A stretch of 64,000 nucleotides of DNA, taken from Streptomyces antnestii (lineage in GTDB: Bacteria; Actinomycetota; Actinomycetes; Streptomycetales; Streptomycetaceae). Of the stretch, positions 51,531 to 59,821 are shown piece by piece. The notes under the pieces are model-generated. The model did no database searches, was not told the origin of the DNA, and worked only from the letters and a program-made list of their open reading frames with translations. Position numbers and translations under genes: made by a program. The stretch is taken from NCBI RefSeq assembly GCF_004005495.1, contig NZ_RZYA01000028.1, positions 1-64,000 on the forward strand. Direction: 5' to 3'. Position 1 is the first letter of the stretch. Each line of letters begins with the position of its first letter.

Positions 51531-51905
51531 ATGATCGACAGCACCGCACAGACCCCCCTTCCCGACAATGGTGGCGAGCAGCCGTCGCCGCAGGCCGAAG
51601 CGCAGATCTGGACGACTCCCGTCGGCCAGAAAGAAGTGCCCAGCAGCGAAGCCCAGGTGACCATCGAGGTCACCAAGGCGAAGTTGAAGGCCGGGATGCG
51701 TGTCCCGGGCCGCAACACCGGACAGATGATCAACGCGTCGACCCGCGTTCTGGGAATCCTCGGCTCGGTGGTCGGCCCCGTCGTCTTGATGAAGGTGTCT
51801 GTGGACCTGCCGATGCCCTGGCAGGGCATCTGGACCCTGGCGCTGGGGATCGGGATCCTGCCCGTGATCCACGTCCTTCTCGGCAACCGCCACGACAAGC
51901 AGTAG
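51531..51905 (+). CDS. Membrane protein with two C-terminal helices
   Basis: The predicted product is 124 residues: a polar N-terminal half (about 70 residues) followed by VLGILGSVVGPVVLMKVSV and IWTLALGIGILPVIHVLLG, two membrane helices, and a short basic end (NRHDKQ). ATG 51531 has GGAGGA ten bases upstream. It is followed by a clean rho-independent terminator. Function unknown. Confidence 0.65.
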   Translation: MIDSTAQTPLPDNGGEQPSPQAEAQIWTTPVGQKEVPSSEAQVTIEVTKAKLKAGMRVPGRNTGQMINASTRVLGILGSVVGPVVLMKVSVDLPMPWQGIWTLALGIGILPVIHVLLGNRHDKQ

Positions 51906-51935
51906 CCCGTAGTGGCGTAACCCTGCTTCTGAATC

Positions 51936-51964
51936 AGCGCCGGACTTCGGTCCGGCGCTTTTTC
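51936..51964 (+). terminator. Rho-independent terminator with UUCG loop
   Basis: AGCGCCGGAC-TTCG-GTCCGGCGCT followed by TTTT, 30 bases after the membrane-protein stop. The 10-bp stem and stable tetraloop make it strong. Confidence 0.9.
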
Positions 51965-52289
51965 GCATCTGGTGGTCGTCCGTTGAGCGTCGAGGGTGCT
52001 ACGAGGCGGGTGGGTGCCCTCGTGCGGTGCCGTTCATTCCTCAGCGCCGTCGTCCGTGCTGGAGCGCACCAGTCCTTCACCTTCCCTCTACACCCGGCTA
52101 CGCCTTGTTCCGACCCTGCTGCGAGCCCCTGCTGTGATCGTGTTCTTGCTGTGGAGCGTGCCATCGGGTTCGGCTGACTTGCAGGAGTGCGCCGCCGTCA
52201 GGAGCCAGTTCCGTCGTCCTGACCGTTTGGTTGGCGTGGGTAGGCGATGCTCGTGGGCAGTGGGTGTCTGACCTGATGGGGGAGTGCTG
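51965..52289. other. Intergenic stretch without a gene
   Basis: No convincing open frame; it should hold the promoter of the zinc-ribbon/GIY-YIG-like gene. Confidence 0.4.
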
Positions 52290-53663
52290 GTGCCGCGATA
52301 TCTCGACCCTGCCGAGGCCAAGGCAGCGATGATCGGGAAGGGAGTGTGGCCTGTCTCTGTCTGGCCTGGTGTGGGCGAGAGGTGGCTGAGCGTCTGCATG
52401 GAGTGCGGGACGTTCGTCACGCCGATCTACCGGAACGTCATGCGGCCCGGGTCCGGTGGCTGCAATCCGTGTGGCCGGCGGAAGTCGGCGGCGACCAGGC
52501 GGACGTTGCACGACGAGGCCGTGAAGGTGATGCGAGCCGCGGGCGTCGAGCCCCTGGAGCTCTTCCCCGGAGTTGACGCGCCCTGGCGCTGCCGCTGCCT
52601 GAACGTTTTGTGCCCAGGACTATGGATGGGCGATCCCGCCGACATCCAGCCGCGCCTGAGCGATGCACGCAACAGCCGCATCTCCGCCTGCAAGTACTGC
52701 GCGCGTCGCGCTATCCGACCGGAACGCGCAGCCCAGCAGATGACCGAGCGCGGGGTGAAACCGCTGGAGCGTTATACGGACGCTTGGCAACCGTGGCGTT
52801 GCGAGTGCCTGGCTTGCGGAGCCGACGACATCACACCGGCCTACGCGAATGTGGTACTTGGCGGCCAAGGCGGGTGCAAGCACTGCGGCGGCCGGGTCAA
52901 GGTGCCCGAACGGCAGGCCATAGCGGAGATGTTTGCGGCTGGAGCGCAGCCTTTGGAGAGCTACCCCGGCGTGAATGAGCGCTGGCGCTCGCGCTGTCTG
53001 GCCACGGACTGCCCAGGGCCAACGGACCGGATCATTTACCCACGGCTGGGATGGATACGACGCGGAGCGCAGGCGTGCAAGTGGTGCGCCGGCGTGGTCA
53101 TCGACGCCCTGACCGCGCACGACATCATGGTCAGCCAGGCGGGCTTGCTCCCGCAGGCCGCCTACCCGGGGGTGCGCGTGCCATGGAAGTGCCGGTGCCA
53201 GAACTGCCAGAGCACCGTCTACCCCACCCTCGGCAGCGTCACCAGCCGCGGCACCGGCTGCTCGGAGTGCGCGGAGTACGGCTTCCAGCGCGGCAAGGCC
53301 GCCTTGCTCTATCTCATGACGCACGAGCGACTGCAGGCCGCCAAAGTCGGTATCTGCAATCTCAACACCGGCCGGATCGAGAAACACGAACGCCGAGGCT
53401 GGGCACGGCATGACGTGCTCCCCTGCAGGACGGGACGCGACGCTGAACTGCTGGAGAAGCAAGTCCTGGCCGAATGGCGCTCGCAGGGCTGGCGACCGGT
53501 TCTCGACAGTGGGCAGCGCTACGACGGCTGGACCGAGACGGTGACCCTGCTCCCTGCCACGGCTGACGGGTTGTGGCAGGGCATCCTCGACCTCGAGGCG
53601 CTGACCGGGACAACACCGCCTGCCGCACGCGCCCAGTCACCCGCCGGCTCTGACAAGCGGTAG
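52290..53663 (+). CDS. Five-module zinc-ribbon array with C-terminal GIY-YIG-like domain
   Basis: The predicted product is 457 residues. Five modules of about 60-70 residues each repeat a pattern of two Cys pairs (CMECGTF/CNPCGRR, CRCLNVLC/CKYCARR, CECLACGA/CKHCGG, CLATDCPGP/CKWCAG, CRCQNCQS/CSECAEY), often with YPGV or FPGV and WRCRC before them. Zinc-ribbon modules of this kind are expected to bind DNA. The last about 120 residues (ALLYLMTHERLQAAKVGI; RIEKHERRGWARHDVL; LLEKQVLAEW) resemble the GIY-YIG/T5orf172 nuclease core. GTG 52290 follows GGGGGA. A DNA-binding nuclease is plausible; not verified. Confidence 0.6.
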   Translation: MPRYLDPAEAKAAMIGKGVWPVSVWPGVGERWLSVCMECGTFVTPIYRNVMRPGSGGCNPCGRRKSAATRRTLHDEAVKVMRAAGVEPLELFPGVDAPWRCRCLNVLCPGLWMGDPADIQPRLSDARNSRISACKYCARRAIRPERAAQQMTERGVKPLERYTDAWQPWRCECLACGADDITPAYANVVLGGQGGCKHCGGRVKVPERQAIAEMFAAGAQPLESYPGVNERWRSRCLATDCPGPTDRIIYPRLGWIRRGAQACKWCAGVVIDALTAHDIMVSQAGLLPQAAYPGVRVPWKCRCQNCQSTVYPTLGSVTSRGTGCSECAEYGFQRGKAALLYLMTHERLQAAKVGICNLNTGRIEKHERRGWARHDVLPCRTGRDAELLEKQVLAEWRSQGWRPVLDSGQRYDGWTETVTLLPATADGLWQGILDLEALTGTTPPAARAQSPAGSDKR

Positions 53664-53693
53664 CGGGTGACGGGGCGGCCCTGTTCTCGAAGA

Positions 53694-53720
53694 AGCGCCG
53701 GACTTTTGGCCGGTGCTTTT
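53694..53720 (+). terminator. Rho-independent terminator
   Basis: AGCGCCGG-ACTTTTGG-CCGGTGCT followed by TTTT, just after the zinc-ribbon gene; eight-base stem with one G-T pair. It can also stop the converging nuclease-helicase gene. Confidence 0.75.
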
Positions 53721-53732
53721 CACGACCGCTGG

Positions 53733-55730
53733 TCAGTTGCTGGGCGTGGGTGCCGGATTGATGAGCTGGTCGAGGAAGTGCTGGGTGGCGGGGTCGGTGG
53801 TGTGGATGCGGGTGGTGTGGGTGCCGCGGGTGAGCAGGACGCGGTAGATGTTGAGGGCGTAGCGGAGGTATTGCTCTGGGGGCAGGTCGCGCAGGTCCTT
53901 GTCGTGGCTGTGGTCGGGGTGGGCTTCCCAGTGGTCGTTGTTCCAGGTGAGGTCGGGGCCGATGATGACGCCGGAGTGGTGGTATTCGAGGCCTTGGGCG
54001 GTGTAGATGCAGCCGATCTGCTGGTGGCCGCCGGTGTGGGTGGCCCAGAGCTGGCTGCGTGGAGCGAGGGGGTTGCCGTCGCTGTCGGTGAGGGTTTCGC
54101 GGGCGTTCCACGCCGTTTCCCAGACACGGGTTTTGCCGGTGGGGGAGGGGACGTCGATTCGGATGTCGAGGGGGAGCGTGGGAGTGCGGGGGCGGTTGCG
54201 GGGCCAGGGCCAGCAGAACCCGGCGGTGGTACGGGCGGTATGACCGGCAGCGGTGGCCTGGTCTATCCACTCCTGCATCTGGAAGGGGTCATCGTCCAGG
54301 CTGAGGTCGTAGCCGGCACGCCCCGTCCAGGGAACCGGCTCGCCGTATAGGAGGGCATCGACCCAGGCGGTGTAGGCCGCCGAGCCGGCGCAGCGGAACG
54401 ATCCGGTGAGTTCCAGGTGGTGGTGCGCCCGTCCAAGACGCCGGGCGGCCGCGTGGATCTCGTCGACGCTGGTGCCTTCGTCGGGGCGGATGACCTGGCG
54501 CTCGTCGAGGAAGATGACAGCCAGCGGAACGTGTTTCACCACTGCGACCAGTTCCGACGGCAGTCCATCGGCGCCACCGCGTTTGATGCGCTGCGCCTCG
54601 TCGATGACGAGCGCGCCGGTCTGCTGCGCGGTGCTGCGCAGGGCGCCGATCGAGGGGAACAGTTCGCGGGCGGCGCTGTGGCCGCGCACGGCGTCCAGGA
54701 GGTGGGTGCGCAGGGTCCCGGACGGTGTGACGAAGCGGGGACGCGTCGCGGGGTGGTCACGCATGAGGCGGCCGAGCAGCCGCACGGCGAGCGCGGTCTT
54801 GCCGCTACCAGGGCCGCCGCTCACTGTGATGACCGCACCGTCCCCCTTACGCACCATGACTTCGCCGCGGGCCGGCAGGTGGCGGACCGCCGCGGCGCGG
54901 ATCCGCACGAACGCGTCCTGCTGGTCACCCACCAGGGCGAAGGAGCTGGTGCCCTCCAGGTCCGAGCCGACATGGTCGAGCAGGCGGCTGGAGGGCTCCC
55001 AACGGATGCCCTCGAAAGCGGCCACCTCCGCGGCGTCCGGCGCGGCCAGGCCGTCGCTGCGCAAGAGGCCGACCAGGTCCTTTGCCGGGGCGGACAGGTC
55101 AGCACCGCTCAGGACCGGGATATCGGCGGCCACGGGAGCATCAGGACGCAGAACAGCCGCCTCCTCAGCACTCGCATTGTGCAGCACCACCACCGCCCGC
55201 ACATCCAGCTCCGGCGCCCCCGCGGGCCGCCAGTGCGTGAAGAAGCTCCGGTAGGCGGCGACCTGGAACACCGGGTGGGCCGTCACTACCCCGTCGCTGC
55301 GCATGACCCGCTCCGCGTCCAGGACACGGCAGGTCTGCCACTGTTTGAGCTCGATCACCACCAGGCCCAGCACCCCGTCCGGCCCGGCCCCGATCAGCAG
55401 AGCGTCCAGCCGCCGGCTGCCACCCGGCGTCCCGTACTCCAAGTACACCTGAAGGTCCGACAGCCCCGCCCGCCCCAAAGCCTCCAGGAGATGCGGCCAA
55501 CTGTTGCGCCAGCTGCGCACCTCGGCCTCACCCGGCACCCCGAACCCGGCCGCCGTATACCGGGCCGCGCACGCCTTAAGGAACGAAGGATCACCGACAC
55601 GGGCTGCGATCTCACCCACCCGGCCAGCCGCCGCACACGCCACCCCCGCGGCCGCTGCGCCTGGCACGGGGCGTGGGGAGGGGGCGGTGAGGTTGTCGGG
55701 CTCGGATGCTGTCGCAGTCTGGTCGGACAC
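53733..55730 (-). CDS. PD-(D/E)XK nuclease-DUF2075 helicase fusion
   Basis: This 665-residue protein has a nuclease-like N-terminus (RLDALLIG near 109 and VVIELKQW near 127: Asp...Glu-x-Lys) and a DUF2075/Schlafen-like P-loop helicase core with GGPGSGKTALAV near 305 and VIDEAQRIKR. Such nuclease-helicase fusions occur in anti-phage systems. A broken second copy of its N-terminus lies at 36660-37105. The gene converges on the zinc-ribbon gene, separated by a terminator. The exact reaction is not known. Confidence 0.8.
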   Translation of the reverse strand: MSDQTATASEPDNLTAPSPRPVPGAAAAGVACAAAGRVGEIAARVGDPSFLKACAARYTAAGFGVPGEAEVRSWRNSWPHLLEALGRAGLSDLQVYLEYGTPGGSRRLDALLIGAGPDGVLGLVVIELKQWQTCRVLDAERVMRSDGVVTAHPVFQVAAYRSFFTHWRPAGAPELDVRAVVVLHNASAEEAAVLRPDAPVAADIPVLSGADLSAPAKDLVGLLRSDGLAAPDAAEVAAFEGIRWEPSSRLLDHVGSDLEGTSSFALVGDQQDAFVRIRAAAVRHLPARGEVMVRKGDGAVITVSGGPGSGKTALAVRLLGRLMRDHPATRPRFVTPSGTLRTHLLDAVRGHSAARELFPSIGALRSTAQQTGALVIDEAQRIKRGGADGLPSELVAVVKHVPLAVIFLDERQVIRPDEGTSVDEIHAAARRLGRAHHHLELTGSFRCAGSAAYTAWVDALLYGEPVPWTGRAGYDLSLDDDPFQMQEWIDQATAAGHTARTTAGFCWPWPRNRPRTPTLPLDIRIDVPSPTGKTRVWETAWNARETLTDSDGNPLAPRSQLWATHTGGHQQIGCIYTAQGLEYHHSGVIIGPDLTWNNDHWEAHPDHSHDKDLRDLPPEQYLRYALNIYRVLLTRGTHTTRIHTTDPATQHFLDQLINPAPTPSN

Positions 55731-55914
55731 GTGCTTTCCCCCGGGTTCTACGACACCCCACAGCCACCCCGCACCCCCAGCCGGACTGGACTGGTCCCTG
55801 GCCGTGACGTGCTCCGGACGGCGGAGCTGCCGGGATTGTCAGTGGCCGTCTCTAGGCTGTGAGTTGTCGTCATCTGCTGGAACCTGACCCGCACAGACTA
55901 CTAAACAAAATCCC

Positions 55915-55943
55915 TATCGACAGCTCGATAAGCGCATGCTTAT
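55915..55943. promoter_or_regulatory. Stacked inverted repeats at the start of the EVE-like gene
   Basis: TATCGA-CAGC-TCGATA (55915-55930) runs straight into ATAAGC-GCAT-GCTTAT (55928-55943), sharing ATA. Both are perfect six-base arms with four-base loops, in an AT-rich stretch just before the coding start. A regulator site or promoter is likely. Confidence 0.5.
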
Positions 55944-55953
55944 GATGCCCTGC

Positions 55954-56919
55954 ATGAAGAGTTCGACGTTCGTCATGGTCCATGTCGGTCAGAGCACTGA
56001 GGCCCAGCGCAACCTCGTCCACGGCATCGAGACACTGTCCTGGGGCTTCCCCGAGGAGAAGCCCGAATACAGGGACGCCCACCCGCAGTTCGCGCTCCTG
56101 GCCACCGGAGCCTCGCCGCGAGTCCAGCTCGAGAACTGGCTCCAGGACACCGCAACGCTCTACCTCTTCCAGGTCCGCGGCGGCTTCTACGAGGGCCGGT
56201 CCTGGCACTGGCCCGACGAAGAGGCCGAGCGGCGCCTGAAGTACCCCCAGCGCTTCGGCATCGAGCCCCTCGCCCGGCTCGAGAACATCCCCCTGGGCCC
56301 CAAGGGACCGCTCACCGAAGCCGGCAGCGACGCCATCCGCCGCTCAGGTACCGACCGGGGCATGGGCAAGCTCGTCCAGATGCCCGCCCAGCGCCTGCTG
56401 GAGCTGGCCGGGATCCCCTTCGACCCCGACGAGCCCGAAGACGTGCCCCTGGACAAGTCACCGGGCTTCACGGCGGAACAGGTGGAGGGCAAGAAGAAGC
56501 CCCAGCGGCGCCGCCGCGGCGCCGGCTACATCTCCGACCCCAAGAAGCGCAAAGCCATCGAACTGCACGCAGAGAACCACGCGGTTGCCCACTACGAGAA
56601 GGACGGCTGGACGGTCGAGAGGCTGGGCAAGCCCTACGACCTGCGCTGCACCCGCGGCACGGAGGAACTCCATGTCGAGGTCAAAGGCACCACGGGGGCC
56701 GCGACGAGCGTGGAGCTGACGATCAATGAGGTCTTGCATGCCAGGGACAAGGACAACACCGTCGACCTCTACGTCGTCAGCGACATCAAGGTCGACACCC
56801 GCACCGACCCCTATACCGCCAGCGGCAACAAGGTCACGCTCTTCACGGACTGGGAGCCGGCCGAGGAGGACCTCAGGCCCCGCAAGTACGAATACCGGCT
56901 CCCCTACACCACCAGCTGA
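55954..56919 (+). CDS. EVE-like N-terminus with DUF3883 nuclease-like C-terminus
   Basis: The predicted product is 321 residues. The N-terminal about 120 residues (LYLFQVRGGFYEGRSWHW, LKYPQRFGIEPLARLENIPL) resemble the EVE/PUA-like fold, which in related nucleases reads modified bases. The C-terminus (YDLRCTRG then LHVEVKGTTGA) is a DUF3883 domain with a PD-(D/E)XK-like Asp...Glu-x-Lys pattern. Together they suggest modification-dependent restriction; that is inference. The start is uncertain: ATGs at 55936, 55942, 55945 and 55954 all lie at the palindromes. Confidence 0.6.
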   Translation: MKSSTFVMVHVGQSTEAQRNLVHGIETLSWGFPEEKPEYRDAHPQFALLATGASPRVQLENWLQDTATLYLFQVRGGFYEGRSWHWPDEEAERRLKYPQRFGIEPLARLENIPLGPKGPLTEAGSDAIRRSGTDRGMGKLVQMPAQRLLELAGIPFDPDEPEDVPLDKSPGFTAEQVEGKKKPQRRRRGAGYISDPKKRKAIELHAENHAVAHYEKDGWTVERLGKPYDLRCTRGTEELHVEVKGTTGAATSVELTINEVLHARDKDNTVDLYVVSDIKVDTRTDPYTASGNKVTLFTDWEPAEEDLRPRKYEYRLPYTTS

Positions 56920-57454
56920 CCCCCCCGCAGGACCTGGTCCCGGCAAGAGAAGCCAACGGGCTTGACGACCGGTCACCTGCACGCGTCGCCAGGCTGCCCC
57001 AGACGCCTGATCGGACGGGGTGCCCAGCGGCAACAGGTGCCTGCGGCGGATGCAACGGGAGATGGGCGATGCCGCGCAGCGCGGCTGGAACGGGCCATGA
57101 CGGGCGGTGATTCGCTGCCCGTCATGGCCCGTTGCGCAATCAGCACGGGCGGAGAGCCGCCTTGCGACGCAGCTCCTAACTCATAGTCGGAGCGGCGCCC
57201 GTTGATCTCCCTTTCCCAACCCGAGAAGACCGCCGACGTCCTGCGGCTGGCACCGGCGACCAACTCGCCAGCCTCGCCGTCTTGCTGATCCGCGAATCCT
57301 CCACAGACCAAGATCCCCGCTAACGGCAGACACGCCCCCACTGGCCGCCGCGGAGTAATTGTCAAGACCTGTGGATCGACGGTTGCCCCGGAGGACTTCA
57401 GCCCGCGACCGAAAACGAGGTGCGAGCGGCCTCTGGCGCTGACAAGCTGCGCCG
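56920..57454. other. Intergenic stretch with a 15-bp hairpin
   Basis: No gene is convincing. CGGGCCATGACGGGC (57091-57105) and its perfect complement (57117-57131), 11-base loop, form a strong stem that could be a terminator or regulatory structure. The right end should hold the promoter of the methyltransferase gene. Confidence 0.5.
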
Positions 57455-58192
57455 GTGAATCGTGAACAGATCTCCAGGATCGCCCATGCTGATCACCCGA
57501 TAAAGTCTCCGCTCGACGACGACTCGGTGCGCCGGCTTCTGGAACGCGGCGTCCCGCGTGGCGACGAGCGTGTGCTCGACCTTGGTTGCGGCGGTGGGGA
57601 ATGGCTCCTGCGCGCTCTGGCCACGCGCCCGCAGCTGCACGCCGAGGGCGTCGACATCTCCGAGGACGCCTTGGCGCAGGCCAGCCAGGCAGCGAGCCAC
57701 CTCGGAGTCCAGGAGCGCCTCGTCCTCCACCATCAGGAGGCCGCGGATTTCGTCTCCTCGCAGTCGTTCGACCTGGTGCTCAGTGTCGGGGCCGCGCATG
57801 CCTTCGGCGGTCTGCTCCCCACCCTCGCAGCGGCGCGCAAGCACCTGGCTCCCGGCGGCCGCGTCCTGATCGGTGAGGGGTTCTGGGACCGCGAGCCTTC
57901 CCAGGAGGCCGTCGAGATGCTCGGAGACTTCACCGACCTGGCGACCACCGTGGACCGTGTCGTCGCTGACGGTTGGACTCCTGTCGACGGGCACGTCAGC
58001 ACGCGCCGCGAACTGGACGACTATGAATGGGCCTGCTGGGGGTCACTGGCCTCATGGGCCCTGGACCACCCTGCCGATCCGGACAGCTCGCAAGTGCTCG
58101 CGACAGCCAACACCCGGCGCTCCGAATGGCTGCGCGTCTACCGGGACACTTGGGGCTTCGTCTCCCTGGTTCTGCGTCAGACGTCCGGCTGA
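57455..58192 (+). CDS. Class I SAM-dependent methyltransferase
   Basis: This 245-residue protein has the SAM-binding motif VLDLGCGGGEWLLRA near residue 40 and GVDISEDAL after it, then FDLVLSVGAAHAFGG and LAPGGRVLIGEGFW, motifs of small-molecule type class I methyltransferases. GTG 57455 is the natural start. It is flanked by degenerate DNA and a transposase remnant and may be a cargo gene. The substrate is unknown. Confidence 0.88.
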   Translation: MNREQISRIAHADHPIKSPLDDDSVRRLLERGVPRGDERVLDLGCGGGEWLLRALATRPQLHAEGVDISEDALAQASQAASHLGVQERLVLHHQEAADFVSSQSFDLVLSVGAAHAFGGLLPTLAAARKHLAPGGRVLIGEGFWDREPSQEAVEMLGDFTDLATTVDRVVADGWTPVDGHVSTRRELDDYEWACWGSLASWALDHPADPDSSQVLATANTRRSEWLRVYRDTWGFVSLVLRQTSG

Positions 58193-58272
58193 CGGACCTC
58201 GGGGCAGCCCAGCCCTGCCCTGGCAGATCGCAACACTCCTCGGCCGGTGTCTCGTGGGTTCGTCTCTCGTCC

Positions 58273-58610
58273 TCAGGCAGCGAGGGACTCGGGGCGTTCG
58301 ACGAGGTGGCCGCGTTCGAAGCGGGCTCCGGCACGGACGAGGGCAACGAGGTGGGGTGCGTTCACGGCTCGCCAGCGGGCCTGGGCGGACTCGATCAGCT
58401 TGAAGACCATGGCCAGTCCGGCCGCGCGGCTGCCCGCGCCTTTGGTGACCTTGGTCCGCAGGCGGACGGTGGCGAAGGCCGATTCGATCGGGTTCGTGGT
58501 CCGCAGGTGGATCCAGTGCTCGGCGGGGAAGTCGAAGAACGCCAGGAGCTCGGCCTCGTCGCCCGTGATCCGCTTGACGACCTTGGGGTATTTGGCCTGG
58601 TGTCGGCGTA
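58273..58610 (-). mobile_element. IS256 transposase C-terminal remnant
   Basis: The minus strand reads KYPKVVKRITGDEAELLAFF, then FPAEHWIHLRTTNPIESAFA and ARFERGHLVERPESLAA, the conserved C-terminus of IS256 transposases. The N-terminal two thirds are missing and the frame has no start. It belongs to the same family as the remnant at 45790-45980 but the two need not be from one copy. Confidence 0.85.
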
Positions 58611-58688
58611 CTCGAGAATGTGCTCATTGAAGTACGGATGAACGTGCTCAGCGAGATGACGGGCTGTTCGCTCAGCTCGGTGAGCGGA

Positions 58689-59183
58689 TCACATGCTGCC
58701 GAAGAACCGCGTCCACCACGTGGGCCGCGCTGCGAAGTGTTCCAGCGCGCTGGGGCCCTCGTAGTCGCTCTCCAGTAGTTCTTCGGGGACGCTCACGTAG
58801 CCGAGTTCGGTCAGGGCCTGCTCCACTGCCGCGAGGTCGGCGGGATCCAGCGCGCCCTCCTCACGGGCTTCGTCCGTGCCGAGGAAGGCCCCCGGATTGT
58901 CGGCGCATACCTCGGCGAGGGAGCCGAACTTGCTCACGCAGACCACGATCCGTGTTCCGCAGATCGTCGCGTCCACGGGCACGCGGATGCGCCCGTACTC
59001 ACTGGAGTCCTGGGTGTCCCGCTCGGACTCGCACGGGGCTCCGAAGTCCACTTCGAGCCGGCGGACCAGCCTGCTGAACGCGAGGCCGGTCTCGGCGCGG
59101 TCGTAGTGCTGCGGTTGTTCCAGCCGCTCGGGGTCGTCGAGTTCGCGCAGGAGAGCCAGCAGTTCCGTCTCGCTCATTGCCAT
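58689..59183 (-). CDS. Conserved hypothetical protein
   Basis: The predicted product is 164 residues, starting MAMSETELLALLRELDDPER. It is acidic, with IRVPVDATICGTRIVVCVSK, a beta-rich middle and a final TWWTRFFGSM. The amino acids suggest a small alpha/beta protein; no motif is recognised. ATG 59183 follows AGGATGGGCGG. It lies 80 bp from the IstB remnant. Confidence 0.6.
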   Translation of the reverse strand: MAMSETELLALLRELDDPERLEQPQHYDRAETGLAFSRLVRRLEVDFGAPCESERDTQDSSEYGRIRVPVDATICGTRIVVCVSKFGSLAEVCADNPGAFLGTDEAREEGALDPADLAAVEQALTELGYVSVPEELLESDYEGPSALEHFAARPTWWTRFFGSM

Positions 59184-59263
59184 CCGCCCATCCTGCCGCC
59201 CGGCGGACGGCAGCAGAGGGGCAGGGGTGTGCAAGCAAGGGCCAGATCCGGAGGTAGTGGGGT

Positions 59264-59710
59264 CTAGGCTGCGGTCTCGCGCTCGATCGCTGCGAGCCGG
59301 TTCTTGAGTCGATAGCTGGGACCGTTGATGGAGACGACGTCGCAGTGGTGCAGGAGCCGGTCCAGGATGGCCGTGGCCAGGACCTCGTCACCGAACACCT
59401 GTCCCCATTCGCTGAAGGTTTTGTTCGAGGTCAGGATGATCGAGCCCTTCTCGTAGCGCTTCGAGATCACCTGGAAGACCAGGTTCGCTTCAGCGCGTTC
59501 GAGGGGCTGGTAGCCGACCTCATCGACAACGAGAACTCCGGGCCGGAGGTAAGTACGGAGCTTGCTGTTGAGGCGTCCGGCCGCCTCGGCGGCCTTGAGC
59601 TGGCGGACCATGTCGTCGAGGGTCGTGAAGTAGACGGAGAAGCCGGCCCGGCAGGCGGCGACCGAGAGCGCGACAGCGATGTGGGTCTTGCCGACCCCGG
59701 GCGTTATCAA
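59264..59710 (-). pseudogene. istB: IS21 helper ATPase IstB, N-terminally truncated
   Basis: The 148 residues match the C-terminal half of IstB: the end of Walker A (PGVGKTHIAVAL), FTTLDDMVRQL, VLVVDEVGYQP (Walker B) and SNKTFSEWGQVFGDE. The first about 100 residues are missing: the frame is cut at about 59710, exactly at the Tn554-like element's left side. The IS21 transposase istA is not in view. This indicates that the transposon landed inside an IS21 copy. Confidence 0.88.
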
Positions 59711-59793
59711 CGGGGCCTGAGCCCCTCTCTTCTCTGTCTGCGACGAGCGTCACCGTGAGCGTTCTGTGTCGTTGATGCATTGCTATCAACGGG
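59705..59793. repeat. Candidate left junction: repeated TATCAACGGG
   Basis: TATCAACGGG occurs at 59705-59714 and again at 59784-59793, the second next to an inverted repeat CGTTGAT-N8-ATCAACG (59770-59791). The first copy lies at the cut end of istB and the second just before tnpA. Tn554-type transposons recombine at short core sequences, so these may be the core and the left recombinase-binding sites. Confidence 0.5.
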
Positions 59794-59821
59794 AGTTCTT
59801 CAACGAGACGGAACGGCATCA

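Noticed and set aside
58601..58690. Second transposase scrap next to the IS256 remnant
   Set aside because: A few residues (HVHPYFNEHILEYAD) look coding but are too few to assign.
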